From NCBI GenBank assembly GCA_052103955.1, contig JBQELO010000003.1, positions 124,001 to 188,000 on the forward strand: a DNA stretch of 64,000 nucleotides, read 5' to 3'. Source of the stretch: Paenalcaligenes sp052103955. GTDB lineage: Bacteria; Pseudomonadota; Gammaproteobacteria; Burkholderiales; Burkholderiaceae_B. Shown here piece after piece: positions 50,156 to 59,122 of the stretch. The translations under genes were made by a program, and so were the position numbers. Below the pieces are notes generated by a model that had not been told where the DNA came from, made no database searches, and worked only from the letters and a program-made list of their open reading frames with translations. How positions within the stretch are numbered: the first letter of the stretch is position 1; every line of letters begins with the position of its first letter.

Positions 50156-51249
50156 GCGTCTTGCTCCTGCTGTGCCACGCCCGACGCATCGGGTTTGTGC
50201 ATTTTGCGAATCAGTTCCAGTTCAGATTGGAAATCCACGTAGTGCGGCAACTTCAGGTGAGCCACAAACCCTGCTGCTTCAACGTTATCGCTGTGCATCA
50301 ACACAAACTCTTCTTGCTGCGCTGGCGACAGAATTTCTTCACCCAACTCTTCACCACACAGCGCTCTGTCTACTAACGCCATGCTCATCGCTTTGCGCTC
50401 GTTGTAGCCAAAAGCCAAACCGTAGCCACGTGTAAACTGTGGTGCTTGCTCGGCTGTACCAATAAACTGGTTCACCATTTCGCACTCGGTGACTTCCAAA
50501 TCACCTAAACACACAGCAAAACCCAACTCCTCAGGCTCTATCCACACTTCCACTTCGCCAATACGGATCTCGCCAGCAAAGGGGTGGTTACGGCCATAGC
50601 CACGCTGCGTGGAATAGGCCAACGCCATCATGAAACCTTCATCGCCGCGTGCCAGCATTTGCAAGCGCTGCTGGCGGTTGCTTGGGAAATCTAGCGGTTC
50701 GCGAGTAATGTCAGGTACGACTTGAGTGCTAGGCTGTTCCGTGCGCATCAAGCCTTCTTGCTCTAACCACGCCAACACACGTGGGCAATGCCCGACTTCG
50801 CTACTTTCTTCTGCCGCCACTGTAGGCGTATGGCTACGCGACTCATCCAGCAGCGAGAAATCCAACAAGCGGTGGGTGTAGTCGAAGGTAGGCCCTAAAA
50901 TTTGTCCACCCGGCAAATCTTTGTAGGTAGCTGAAATGCGGCGCTCTATCAACATGCCAGCCGTATCCAACGGCAAGCTATTCATAAAGCGAGGCAAGGT
51001 TGTACGGTAAGCGCGCAACAAGAAAATTGCCTCTAGCAAATCTCCCGCCGCTTGTTTAATCGCTAACGCGGCTAACTGGCGGTCGTACAACGACGCTTCC
51101 GTCATCACGCGCGATACGGCAAAAGGCATCTGCTCTTGAATCTGACGCACGCTAAGCTCAGGAACATCGGTGTTGCCACGACGTTTTTGTGCCAAGAGGC
51201 GGTGCGCATGATCAATCGCCTTCTCGCCACCTTTAACTGCTACATACAT
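50152..51249 (-). CDS. phnI: C-P lyase nucleosidase subunit PhnI
   Basis: A 365-aa subunit that swaps the adenine of ATP for a phosphonate at ribose C1, with PhnG, PhnH and PhnL. Begins MYVAVKGGEKAIDHAHRLL, as in the family, and carries the conserved SVRQIQEQMPFAVSRVM and TRGYGLAFGYNERKAMSMAL regions. Three bases from phnH, four-base overlap with phnJ. Confidence 0.95.
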   Translation of the reverse strand: MYVAVKGGEKAIDHAHRLLAQKRRGNTDVPELSVRQIQEQMPFAVSRVMTEASLYDRQLAALAIKQAAGDLLEAIFLLRAYRTTLPRFMNSLPLDTAGMLIERRISATYKDLPGGQILGPTFDYTHRLLDFSLLDESRSHTPTVAAEESSEVGHCPRVLAWLEQEGLMRTEQPSTQVVPDITREPLDFPSNRQQRLQMLARGDEGFMMALAYSTQRGYGRNHPFAGEIRIGEVEVWIEPEELGFAVCLGDLEVTECEMVNQFIGTAEQAPQFTRGYGLAFGYNERKAMSMALVDRALCGEELGEEILSPAQQEEFVLMHSDNVEAAGFVAHLKLPHYVDFQSELELIRKMHKPDASGVAQQEQDA

Positions 51250-51252
51250 GGC

Positions 51253-51846
51253 TTACTCCTTAGTCTGCTGGCAAACGCGGGTGCTACGTGGCAGCCCCAT
51301 CATTTCTTGACCAGCCACAAAACAAATATCTACACCACGCGGAAACGCGGTAATCGCATCACGCTGCTGCCAAAAGGACGCATCCACAGGTAAGCTCACT
51401 TCTCGGCTGTGCTGAATACCTGGGCCTGACCACTGGGTACTAGTTCCACCGTTCAGACTAGGCAACTGCAAAAACACCGTGCATGAGAACTCGGGATCTC
51501 TATCAGTACCCGCATCCAAACGAGGTAATACAGCGCTGTCACTTAGGCCCATGAATACGAATTGAGCCTCTTCTGGCTGCTCCACAATTGGGCAAGCGCA
51601 ATGAAAAACCAGATGACGACGCAACGCTGCAGAATCTAGCTCAGGACTAATCCAAATAGGGGTATCGCTGTCTAACAAGGTCAAGGCACTAGCGTGGCTT
51701 GCTGCATCTAACGCTTGCATGCTGTCTACCAACGCAATGTGCTCCACCAAACCTGGCTCAGCCAAGGCTTGAGCAATATGCCTAAAACACTGCTGCGCGT
51801 GGTGTACGGGATCCGTAAAAGCAGCTTGTAAAGAAGGTTGTGTCAT
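51253..51846 (-). CDS. phnH: C-P lyase subunit PhnH
   Basis: A 197-aa subunit of the core complex. The segment AFTDPVHHAQQCFRHIAQAL is typical of the N-terminus, and RGVDICFVAGQEMMGLPRST of the C-terminus. The ATG at 51846 begins one base after the phnG stop; the frame could extend upstream inside phnG but that is not supported. Confidence 0.93.
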   Translation of the reverse strand: MTQPSLQAAFTDPVHHAQQCFRHIAQALAEPGLVEHIALVDSMQALDAASHASALTLLDSDTPIWISPELDSAALRRHLVFHCACPIVEQPEEAQFVFMGLSDSAVLPRLDAGTDRDPEFSCTVFLQLPSLNGGTSTQWSGPGIQHSREVSLPVDASFWQQRDAITAFPRGVDICFVAGQEMMGLPRSTRVCQQTKE

Positions 51847-51847
51847 C

Positions 51848-52288
51848 CTAGTCCCCTCGCACCATGGTGAAGAAATCAACTTTAGATGTCGCCACATCTT
51901 GCTGATGCGTCTGGCGCGCTTCGGCTTGTGCTTGTGCCAACGGTTGAATCAATGTGTTTAACCAATGCGCTTGGTCTGCGCCCTGTAATAAGGCATCAGC
52001 AATAGCGGCCAGTTTTGCCAACTGCCCGTTACGCCCCAGCACATAGCTATAGCCTTCACAGCCATTGCTTAAGCGCACCACACAACGACTAACGGTGGTT
52101 TCACCCACGTTAAAGGCCATGCCGGTACCACCCGCACGTCCGCGCACCATCACCATGCCGGTTTCTGGAGCGCGGATAAACTCGTGTGGCGTTGCCAGCA
52201 ATTGCTCTTGAAACGGCAGCAGTGCCTTGCCGGCTCGTGACAGCACTTTCATCCAGTGCTGTCGTGTTTTGACTATGTTCTGTTCCAT
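51848..52288 (-). CDS. phnG: C-P lyase subunit PhnG
   Basis: A 146-aa core subunit, ending with the family-typical VATSKVDFFTMVRGD and containing GRAGGTGMAFNVGETTVSR. Short gap (22 bases) to phnF upstream. Confidence 0.94.
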   Translation of the reverse strand: MEQNIVKTRQHWMKVLSRAGKALLPFQEQLLATPHEFIRAPETGMVMVRGRAGGTGMAFNVGETTVSRCVVRLSNGCEGYSYVLGRNGQLAKLAAIADALLQGADQAHWLNTLIQPLAQAQAEARQTHQQDVATSKVDFFTMVRGD

Positions 52289-52310
52289 GTTTTTCCTACT
52301 ATCCTCATGC

Positions 52311-53015
52311 TCACATCACTACGTGATAACGGAAACGATCTGATCGACTGACCGTAAAAGCCAGCTCTATGGGGTGTCCATGTTGGTCTCTAGACAAGGT
52401 TTCCACGGTTAATACCGGCTGATTGACGGCCATGCGTAATCGCGCCGCTTCATCCACACTGGGCAAACGCGCACCAATTGCACTGAATACACGCTCTAAC
52501 TCATGCCCATAACTGCGCAAGTGATCACGCATAGACCCGTTTTGATAGTGCTCCAGCATCAGTTGGTGACGTAGCGCAAAACAGTGACTAATCAAACTCA
52601 CTGCCTCACCCTCTAAAAAACGCAACGTCTTGAATTCCAACAAGCTATCGCCCTCTTTCAGTGCCAAATGCTTAACCTCAACCGCGGTTGCGAGTCTTGA
52701 GCGTTTTGTCACTAAACACGTACGTACGTTGTGCCCATTGGCTTCAAACCAACTGCTGTACGCCGTGTTTTGCGATAACGGGTAGGAAAGCAAACTTCCC
52801 AATACCTGCGCACCTTTGCCCTTAATGCGCAAAATGCACGACTCCTGCTCCAACACCTGCAACGCACCTCTAACGGTGTGCCGGTTTACCTGAAACCGCT
52901 CTGCCAATCGCATCTCGCTAGGTAAAAAATCACCGGGCTGATACTGTCCCAGCTCTGCCCTTAACACCGTGGCGATCTGCTGGTAAATGGGTCCATCCTG
53001 TCTAGACAAGTTCAT
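52311..53015 (-). CDS. phnF: GntR-family phosphonate regulator PhnF
   Basis: A 234-aa HutC-type GntR repressor: N-terminal winged helix (FLPSEMRLAERFQVNRHTVR) and a C-terminal UTRA ligand domain (LLEFKTLRFLEGEAVS). In E. coli phnF lies at the same place in the operon and is thought to repress it. Operator candidates are described at the phnC upstream region. Confidence 0.92.
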   Translation of the reverse strand: MNLSRQDGPIYQQIATVLRAELGQYQPGDFLPSEMRLAERFQVNRHTVRGALQVLEQESCILRIKGKGAQVLGSLLSYPLSQNTAYSSWFEANGHNVRTCLVTKRSRLATAVEVKHLALKEGDSLLEFKTLRFLEGEAVSLISHCFALRHQLMLEHYQNGSMRDHLRSYGHELERVFSAIGARLPSVDEAARLRMAVNQPVLTVETLSRDQHGHPIELAFTVSRSDRFRYHVVM

Positions 53016-53052
53016 GTAACCTAAAAGGCAGTTGCCTGCCTTCCCTGTGTGA

Positions 53053-53847
53053 TCAGGTAAATAAACGTCTGAGTCGTTGCGAGATCATGTCAATCACACT
53101 CACCACAACAATGATGATTAACAAAATGGCTGCACTCTGCGTAAACTGAAAACCTCTGATAGCTTCCCACAGCATCACACCAATCCCACCTGCGCCCACC
53201 ATGCCCACAACCGTGGCAGAACGCACATTGGACTCGAAGCGATACAACACATAGGAAATCCACAGCGGTAATACCTGCGGAATCACACCGTAAATAATTT
53301 CTTGCAAGGCGCTTGCACCACTGGCGCGTATGCCTTCTATTGGTCCGTGATCAATGGCTTCAACCGCTTCTGCGAAAAGCTTTGCCAGCACACCTGTAGT
53401 GCCCATGAACAACGCTAATGCCCCAGCAAAAGGCCCCAAGCCCACTGCCACCACAAACAACATGGCAAACACCATCTCGTTGATAGAACGCAGTGCATCC
53501 ATCAAGCGACGTACTGGCTGATACACCCACCACGGCACAATATTGGAAGAAGACATCAGCCCTAACGGCACACCGGCAATCACCGCCAGCACCGTACCCC
53601 ACACAGCGATCTGCACCGTTACTACCATTTCACTCAGGTAATAACGCAGATCCGTGAAGTCGGGGGGAAAGAAGTCTGCGGCAAACTGCTTCATGTTATC
53701 CGCATCTTTCCAGAGCTTGAGAGGGGCCATCTCTGCCCCCTCCCAGGACCACGCTAGAAACGCTAGAAACAGCCCCCAGCCCAATAGACTCAGATACCAA
53801 TTCTTTTTAGGCTTGAGTAGTACTGTTTGCGAAACAAGTGTCGTCAT
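53053..53847 (-). CDS. phnE: phosphonate ABC transporter permease PhnE
   Basis: A 264-aa inner-membrane permease with about six helices. The EAA-type coupling loop is GIRASGASALQEIIYGVIPQV (near residue 175). Works with PhnD and PhnC. Intact, in contrast to the frameshifted phnE of E. coli K-12. Confidence 0.93.
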   Translation of the reverse strand: MTTLVSQTVLLKPKKNWYLSLLGWGLFLAFLAWSWEGAEMAPLKLWKDADNMKQFAADFFPPDFTDLRYYLSEMVVTVQIAVWGTVLAVIAGVPLGLMSSSNIVPWWVYQPVRRLMDALRSINEMVFAMLFVVAVGLGPFAGALALFMGTTGVLAKLFAEAVEAIDHGPIEGIRASGASALQEIIYGVIPQVLPLWISYVLYRFESNVRSATVVGMVGAGGIGVMLWEAIRGFQFTQSAAILLIIIVVVSVIDMISQRLRRLFT

Positions 53848-53864
53848 GCTCTCTTTACCTGAAA

Positions 53865-54839
53865 TTACGATTTAGCTTGGCTGGCCAAAGCGGCTAACTG
53901 ATCATCTACCGCTTTCAGTTTTTCAGCTTTTTCGGCTTCGCTCAGGCTGCTGTCGTTGGCAACCTGCGTACGTGTTTTAAACAGTTCCAACTGACGAATA
54001 GGGATCAACTGATCGTTACTGGATTTCTCGAATTTGCCCCAAGCCAAGTTTTCCAACACTTGTGCTTCTTCTGGTTTGTCACCGTAGTTTTCGAAGAAAG
54101 CTGTGATTTTGACTTTGGCATCATCTGGCAAGTTATTGCGCCATACGATTGGATCAGCGGGGATCAAAGGAGAGCGCCAGATTTCTTTAATCTGAGACGC
54201 TTTTTCTGGGTTCACTGCCTGCAAACGCACCGTTGCTTCCGTGTTGTTAGTAGCTACGTCTATCTGTTTGTTGGCTACCGACAAAGCATTCACTTCGTGG
54301 TTCGCATTTAACGTACGTTTGAAGATCTGTTTAGGATCTACATTGTTCTGTGCAAACACGTAGTAACTAGGCACCAAGAAACCGGACGTGGAGTTTGGAT
54401 CACCGTTACCGAAAGTCAGGCTGCCTGCATTAGCCAGCATGTCTTCTACGCTGTTGATAGGGCTGTCTTTATGTGTAATCAACAGGCTGTAGTAGCCTTT
54501 AGTACCGTCAGCGTTAGTGGTTTGGAAGATCACTTCGCCATTGGCGCGATCCACGGCTTCCATGGCAGATTTATTGCCATACCAAGCCACATCCACTTTA
54601 TCGAAACGCATGCCTTGAATAATGCCGGCGTAGTCGGAAGAGAAGAACGCATTAACTTTGTAGCCAGTTTGCTCGGACATATCTTCCAAGAAGGGCTCCC
54701 ACAACTGTTTCAAGTTCTGTGAGGACTCAGTAGAAATAATGCCAAAATTCAGTTCTTTGACTTCTTCCGCAACAGCCGAACCCATGGCCAACACACCAAA
54801 CAGGGTCGTTGTAGCAAACGTTTTCACGATAGATTTCAT
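53865..54839 (-). CDS. phnD: phosphonate-binding periplasmic protein PhnD
   Basis: A 324-aa binding protein with signal peptide (MKSIVKTFATTTLFGVLAMG...SAVA). The mature part has LNFGIISTESSQNLKQLWEP and the lobe-closing segment TFGNGDPNSTSGFLVPSYY, which matches PhnD. The ATG at 54839 has CAGGA upstream; a longer frame is not supported. Confidence 0.94.
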   Translation of the reverse strand: MKSIVKTFATTTLFGVLAMGSAVAEEVKELNFGIISTESSQNLKQLWEPFLEDMSEQTGYKVNAFFSSDYAGIIQGMRFDKVDVAWYGNKSAMEAVDRANGEVIFQTTNADGTKGYYSLLITHKDSPINSVEDMLANAGSLTFGNGDPNSTSGFLVPSYYVFAQNNVDPKQIFKRTLNANHEVNALSVANKQIDVATNNTEATVRLQAVNPEKASQIKEIWRSPLIPADPIVWRNNLPDDAKVKITAFFENYGDKPEEAQVLENLAWGKFEKSSNDQLIPIRQLELFKTRTQVANDSSLSEAEKAEKLKAVDDQLAALASQAKS

Positions 54840-54864
54840 GTTCAATTCCTGCGTACAGTAAAAA

Positions 54865-55692
54865 TCAGGCAGCGACAAAATTCAGAAAAGGAGCACTCTC
54901 TTCTTCAGTGCTTTTTTCTGCGATAAAACTAGATTCCATGCTGGAACCATAGAGTTTGTTCAAGAAGCTATTGCTCAGATCAGACACGGGGCCGTCGAAG
55001 TGCTTCACACCATCTTTAAGTGCGATGGCATGACGGCAATACTTCACGGCGTAATCCACCTGATGCAGCGTCACGATGACAGTCTTGCCATCTTGTTGAT
55101 TAATGCGACGCAAACTCTCCATCACTTTGCGTGCGGATTCAGGGTCTAAAGAGGCAATAGGTTCATCGGCCAAGATCACATCTGCCTGCTGACAGAGTGT
55201 GCGAGCAATGGCCACGCGCTGTTGTTGACCACCCGACAAAGTGGAAGCACGTCTGTATGCATGTTCCAGCAGGCCTACGCGTTCTAGCGCCTGCAACGCT
55301 CGCTCTTTGTCCTCTTGGCTAAACAAGCCTAGAGTGCCGCGCAGTCTGGGCATACGACCCAAACAGCCTAAAAGCACGTTTTGCAGTACGCTTAAGCGCC
55401 CTACCAAATTAAATTGCTGGAATACGTAACCGATATTGGCGCGCAAACGGCGAACATCACGGCTTAAAATGCCGTTGCTCTGCATAGTTTGTCCCAGCAC
55501 CTCTACGCGGCAATCCTGCCCGGAGTCTGCTTTGGTCAAACCTGCCAAATGGCGCAATAATGTAGATTTCCCCGAGCCAGAGGCTCCGATCAGTGCCACC
55601 ATGGCACCACGAGGAATAGAGAGATCAAGTGCTGAGAGTACTTTCTTCGTATGAAAGGTCTTATTCAGCGCCTGTACCTGAATTGCCGACAT
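54865..55692 (-). CDS. phnC: phosphonate ABC transporter ATP-binding protein PhnC
   Basis: A 275-aa ABC ATPase with Walker A IGASGSGKSTLLRHLAG, signature TLSGGQQQRVAIARTL and Walker B ILADEPIASLD. First gene of the operon; the 126 bases upstream contain an inverted repeat and a likely promoter. AAAAGGAT lies before the ATG. Confidence 0.95.
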   Translation of the reverse strand: MSAIQVQALNKTFHTKKVLSALDLSIPRGAMVALIGASGSGKSTLLRHLAGLTKADSGQDCRVEVLGQTMQSNGILSRDVRRLRANIGYVFQQFNLVGRLSVLQNVLLGCLGRMPRLRGTLGLFSQEDKERALQALERVGLLEHAYRRASTLSGGQQQRVAIARTLCQQADVILADEPIASLDPESARKVMESLRRINQQDGKTVIVTLHQVDYAVKYCRHAIALKDGVKHFDGPVSDLSNSFLNKLYGSSMESSFIAEKSTEEESAPFLNFVAA

Positions 55693-55765
55693 TGTGGTTC
55701 ATCCTTTTCTGGCAAGAAAAGTCTTGCAATGTCGACATGGTAGAGAGTGTGTATTTCAGGGGGGT

Positions 55766-55806
55766 TACGCTTTTATGACGTTTTTCTTAAATGCCATAAA
55801 AGCGTA
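55766..55806. promoter_or_regulatory. inverted repeat upstream of phnC, possible operator or terminator
   Basis: Arms TACGCTTTTATG and CATAAAAGCGTA (12 bp, perfect) around a 17-base spacer, between the phnC start and the fimbrial gene stop. It could be an operator for PhnF or a hairpin at the end of the upstream gene; there is no T-run on either side. Confidence 0.5.
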
Positions 55807-55818
55807 CCCGGTACTTCC

Positions 55819-56295
55819 TTATGCATACTGCAGATTCAAGATCACATAAACCTTCTCTGCTGCCGTAGTAGGTTGCCCGGCGGCATCGTGATAACGTATG
55901 CCCAGCGGAGCCACTTTGTTTTCCCCCCCTACGTGAAAACTCATACGTTCACGTTGTCGCGTTGCGTGCTGTGCTGAGGGACTCACTACTATATCCACAC
56001 CCGAACTTAGAGCATTCAACGCCACGCTTAGCCTATCGCCATCCGAGTACTTGGCATCCACGGACACCTCAACAGCCTGCTGTATTTCGCCCAAACAATC
56101 ATTAAACTGCAAGTCAAAGTTCAATTTATCCTTGCCTGAATACGTTCCTGAGATATGCTCTGTAGGATTGCAACTACCATTTACTATCTCGCCAAAAAAA
56201 CGTATTTCCCCTGTTTGTTGTGCTAAAGCGCTAGTAGTACCCATAGCCATCAGTAAAGTAGCTGCCATTGCTGAAAAATATTTTTTTGCTTTCAT
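55819..56295 (-). CDS. orphan type 1 fimbrial-like subunit
   Basis: A 158-aa secreted protein: signal peptide MKAKKYFSAMAATLLMAMG...ALA, then GEIRFFGEIVNGSCNP and a second Cys in QFNDCLGEIQ, which pair as in FimA-like pilins, and a C-terminal end AEKVYVILNLQYA with the penultimate Tyr of pilins. No chaperone or usher is nearby. The assembly partners may be elsewhere, or it may act alone. Confidence 0.75.
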   Translation of the reverse strand: MKAKKYFSAMAATLLMAMGTTSALAQQTGEIRFFGEIVNGSCNPTEHISGTYSGKDKLNFDLQFNDCLGEIQQAVEVSVDAKYSDGDRLSVALNALSSGVDIVVSPSAQHATRQRERMSFHVGGENKVAPLGIRYHDAAGQPTTAAEKVYVILNLQYA

Positions 56296-56526
56296 TTGAT
56301 ATACCCAGTTACTAAATAATCTAGTTCAAAGAATCAAACCTGATGTTTATTTGTAATTTTGGGCTTACTACACAAACTTCAAGACATGAACAAACGCCAA
56401 AAAACCTTATAAATCAGACTTATCCCTGATAGGAACAATTATTTTAGTAACCAGGAAACGACAAAAACCTAAGAAAACTCCTAATATCAATCACCAAAAA
56501 GAAACGTAATGTAAGCAAACGGATAT

Positions 56527-56556
56527 AAAAAAAGCACGCCCTAAGGCGTGCTTTTT
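56527..56556 (-). terminator. terminator of multicopper oxidase gene
   Basis: Minus-strand AGCACGCC-TTAG-GGCGTGCT followed by seven Ts. Confidence 0.92.
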
Positions 56557-56581
56557 ATCTTCCCACATGAACTAGCCGCGT

Positions 56582-58126
56582 CTACTCTACAAGTAGATTA
56601 GCCATCATGCCTAAGTCTTCGTGCTCAAGAATATGGCAATGAAACATGCGTAATCCGGGCATGCTTTGCTTCACCAAAAATGTCACCGTCTCGTAAGGGC
56701 GTAGGTTTACCGTGTCGCGCCACGCCTTAAACGGCTCAGTTCGTTTCACGCCATTCTGCTCGCGATCGGTCACCATGAACTGCGTGCCATGCAAGTGAAA
56801 AGGATGATCCATGTGTGAGTTATTGTAGATATGCCACTGCTCTACATCCCCTACTTTACTGCGTAAATCTATACGCTCCATCTCAAAGCTTTTACCATTC
56901 ACTAAAAACATGTTTTGCATCATGTTTGCAGGCATCCCCTGCCCCATATCATGCGGCATCTCGTGCTCACTGAACTCCACACGCTTACTCGCCACTGGCA
57001 CCCCTAGCGCCTCGAACTTTCTTAGCATTACTGGCAATACAGGAGTGGCCTGCTTTTGCACGGTGACGTGTGCCAGTGATAGATCGGTAGGCGTCTCGCG
57101 CATCATCATTTTCGCTCTATCGTAATAACGACTGATAAGCGGTGCTTGCATATCTGCTGACGCAGTAATCAATACCTCCACTCTTTCTGCTGGGGCTAAA
57201 AATAAGGTATCTACAGGTGGCTGTGCTTGTTCTAGCAAGCCCCCATCCGTACCCACTATTTGCCACTGACACCCCGGGATTTCCAACTGCAGATAACGAG
57301 CAGCACAGTTGTTCCAAATACGTACGCGCGTGCCTGTACCGACTTGAATAGCAGGATTACGCTGACCGTTAATCAATACAAACTGGCCCTCTCGCCCATC
57401 CATCCAGTCCATCATGGTGTTGGGGGGGATTTCTGCTTGCTGGTTCAAACGCAAATCTGAAATCATCCAGTGCTGTTCAGGTAAAGCACGCAACGGATCG
57501 GTTTTGGATTTCACCACAAATGTCCCCGCTAAACCTCGCGCTACTTGCATAGCTGTTTTGCCATGTGGATGGGGGTGATACCAATAGGTTCCCGCACTAC
57601 CCTCTGGCAGCGTAAACCGGTAAACCCGCCGCTCACCCGGGGCCACACTATTTTGTGGATTTCCGTCTTGGTCTGACGGCACCGGCATACCGTGCCAGTG
57701 CACTGTTGTAGGCTCAGGCAAATTATTCACAAAGGTAATCTCTACCTCATCACCCTCGTAAGCGGTGATTTGTGGCCCTGGCAGTTGACCGTTGTAGAGC
57801 CAAAACTCGGTAGGTTTTCGCCCTGCAACGGTAAGCGTAGAAGGCGCTGCTTCAATGGTTGCTTTAAATACGCTAGCGTTGTTGCTCGTATTTTTGAGTA
57901 TTGGCAACGCCTCTAACGCTACTCCTGCAGGCATACTGTCTACAGGCATCAGGTTAGCGCCCCCATGCGACATCATGCCGCCGCCCATTCCTGGCATCGC
58001 ATTACTCATGCCCATTCCATGCGATTGCCCCATCATTGCGCCATGATTCATCATTTGCGCCCGTACAGCAGGGTGCACCAATAACAAGCTAGCGGCAGTT
58101 GCTTTTAATACATGTCTACGTTTCAT
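56582..58126 (-). CDS. secreted multicopper oxidase, CueO/CopA-like
   Basis: A 514-aa copper enzyme, probably exported by the Tat route (MKRRHVLKATAASLLLVHPA, twin Arg). Copper sites: HWHGMP and WYHPHPHG (domain 1), HPFHLHGTQF and the C-terminal HCHILEHEDLGMM (types 1, 2 and 3). A Met/His-rich stretch follows the signal peptide (MMNHGAMMGQSHGMGM) as in CueO-like proteins that detoxify Cu(I). Gene for a Cys-rich secreted protein lies 79 bases upstream. Confidence 0.92.
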   Translation of the reverse strand: MKRRHVLKATAASLLLVHPAVRAQMMNHGAMMGQSHGMGMSNAMPGMGGGMMSHGGANLMPVDSMPAGVALEALPILKNTSNNASVFKATIEAAPSTLTVAGRKPTEFWLYNGQLPGPQITAYEGDEVEITFVNNLPEPTTVHWHGMPVPSDQDGNPQNSVAPGERRVYRFTLPEGSAGTYWYHPHPHGKTAMQVARGLAGTFVVKSKTDPLRALPEQHWMISDLRLNQQAEIPPNTMMDWMDGREGQFVLINGQRNPAIQVGTGTRVRIWNNCAARYLQLEIPGCQWQIVGTDGGLLEQAQPPVDTLFLAPAERVEVLITASADMQAPLISRYYDRAKMMMRETPTDLSLAHVTVQKQATPVLPVMLRKFEALGVPVASKRVEFSEHEMPHDMGQGMPANMMQNMFLVNGKSFEMERIDLRSKVGDVEQWHIYNNSHMDHPFHLHGTQFMVTDREQNGVKRTEPFKAWRDTVNLRPYETVTFLVKQSMPGLRMFHCHILEHEDLGMMANLLVE

Positions 58127-58205
58127 CTAAAACTCCTCGACGCACCACGACCTGCATGGCCATGGCGCAAAAATTCAATAGGTTCAGTCTAATAAAACGT
58201 GAAGG

Positions 58206-58595
58206 CTATCGAGGAGGCGGTAAATCAGGACAATAAAAAGCAGACACCGCCACCGACTTAAGCAACGATGATTGATCGTGGCTTAGGTTCAATGGCAGCA
58301 ACATAGAGGAAGAGATAGCCCCTCGGTGCACATTGCACATCATGCCTGCGCATGCTTGCAGCTCGCACAAGGCAGCGTGCTCTTCAGGCGAGCAATCGGC
58401 ACAGGGTAATTCAGGGCTGTGATGAGAGAAATGGGTAGCTTCGGCAGGAGATACCAAAGGCAGTGCAAGGGCCGATTGCATTCCCAATGCCGAGGTACTC
58501 AGCAAAATGCCTAGTAGCATGCACACACAACGTCGCCAAAACGACAGTGCCAAGCTAGAGCGAGGGAAAACACGGGAACTATACACAATATCCAT
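58206..58595 (-). CDS. secreted Cys-rich protein, putative copper partner
   Basis: A 129-aa protein with an N-terminal hydrophobic signal (VCMLLGILLSTSALGM, residues 24-39) and a Cys/Met cluster (CADCSPEE, CELQACAGMMCNVH) that could bind metal. It lies 79 bases upstream of the multicopper oxidase on the same strand. No family recognised. A metal-handling role is inferred from context and composition only. Confidence 0.55.
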   Translation of the reverse strand: MDIVYSSRVFPRSSLALSFWRRCVCMLLGILLSTSALGMQSALALPLVSPAEATHFSHHSPELPCADCSPEEHAALCELQACAGMMCNVHRGAISSSMLLPLNLSHDQSSLLKSVAVSAFYCPDLPPPR

Positions 58596-58646
58596 TCATA
58601 TCATGAAGATAGGATTTTAATATAGCACATAGCCATAGGCCATCCG

Positions 58647-58673
58647 CAAAACAGGCGCCATCAAGGCGCCTGC
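58647..58673 (-). terminator. terminator after 53-aa basic protein
   Basis: Minus-strand CAGGCGCC-TTGAT-GGCGCCTG followed by TTTT. It separates the small unit at 58685-59056 from the copper genes. Confidence 0.8.
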
Positions 58674-58684
58674 TTTAAAGATAA

Positions 58685-58846
58685 TTAACGATTCTGGTCG
58701 TTAATCAATAGACCAAACATAGGTTGGTGATGAGTAGTACGCACGGCGTGAGTGGAGGTGCGACGTTTTTTCAGTCCCAAAGACAGAGCGCTCACTTTAC
58801 GTAGAACGGCAGGACGGAATGTATTGAAAGAGATTTTTTTAATCAT
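58685..58846 (-). CDS. small basic protein, 53 aa
   Basis: A strongly basic product (MIKKISFNTFRPAVLRKVSA, later LKKRRTSTHAV) with AAGGAGAAG before the ATG at 58846, so translation is well supported. It has no signal peptide. A hairpin (GTACCC/GGGTAC, 58861-58883) ends just upstream of the Shine-Dalgarno sequence. Function unknown; the basic nature could suggest nucleic-acid or membrane contact. Confidence 0.5.
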   Translation of the reverse strand: MIKKISFNTFRPAVLRKVSALSLGLKKRRTSTHAVRTTHHQPMFGLLINDQNR

Positions 58847-58860
58847 GATTCTTCTCCTTT

Positions 58861-58883
58861 GTACCCACAAAAACCACGGGTAC
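58861..58883 (-). promoter_or_regulatory. hairpin upstream of the 53-aa protein ribosome binding site
   Basis: GTACCC, an 11-base loop and GGGTAC, ending immediately before AAAGGAGAAG on the minus strand. May shape translation of the 53-aa protein. Confidence 0.4.
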
Positions 58884-58996
58884 AGATAAAGCGTTGGGCA
58901 ACAAACAGCCCTTAGCATTTCGCTAAAATATAAGCGTGAATAGGAAAAGAGTCAGGCCAGAGTTAGTGCGCAGTCTGGTCTGCAAAACAGTCGCAG

Positions 58997-59056
58997 TTAG
59001 CGCATGCCATCACTAGCCTGATTCAGTCCTATTCGAGGACCTGAAAATTCAGGCAT
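58997..59056 (-). CDS. possible 19-aa leader peptide
   Basis: A complete micro-ORF, MPEFSGPRIGLNQASDGMR, with CAGGAG six bases before the ATG. It lies 60 bases downstream of the promoter and 150 bases upstream of the 53-aa gene, so it may be a leader peptide or a short product of its own. No homologue recalled. Confidence 0.35.
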   Translation of the reverse strand: MPEFSGPRIGLNQASDGMR

Positions 59057-59122
59057 GACGTGCTCCTGATGGATAGCATGTATGAGGACAAATACAACAC
59101 CAAAGCATGAGGTGTACTTGAC

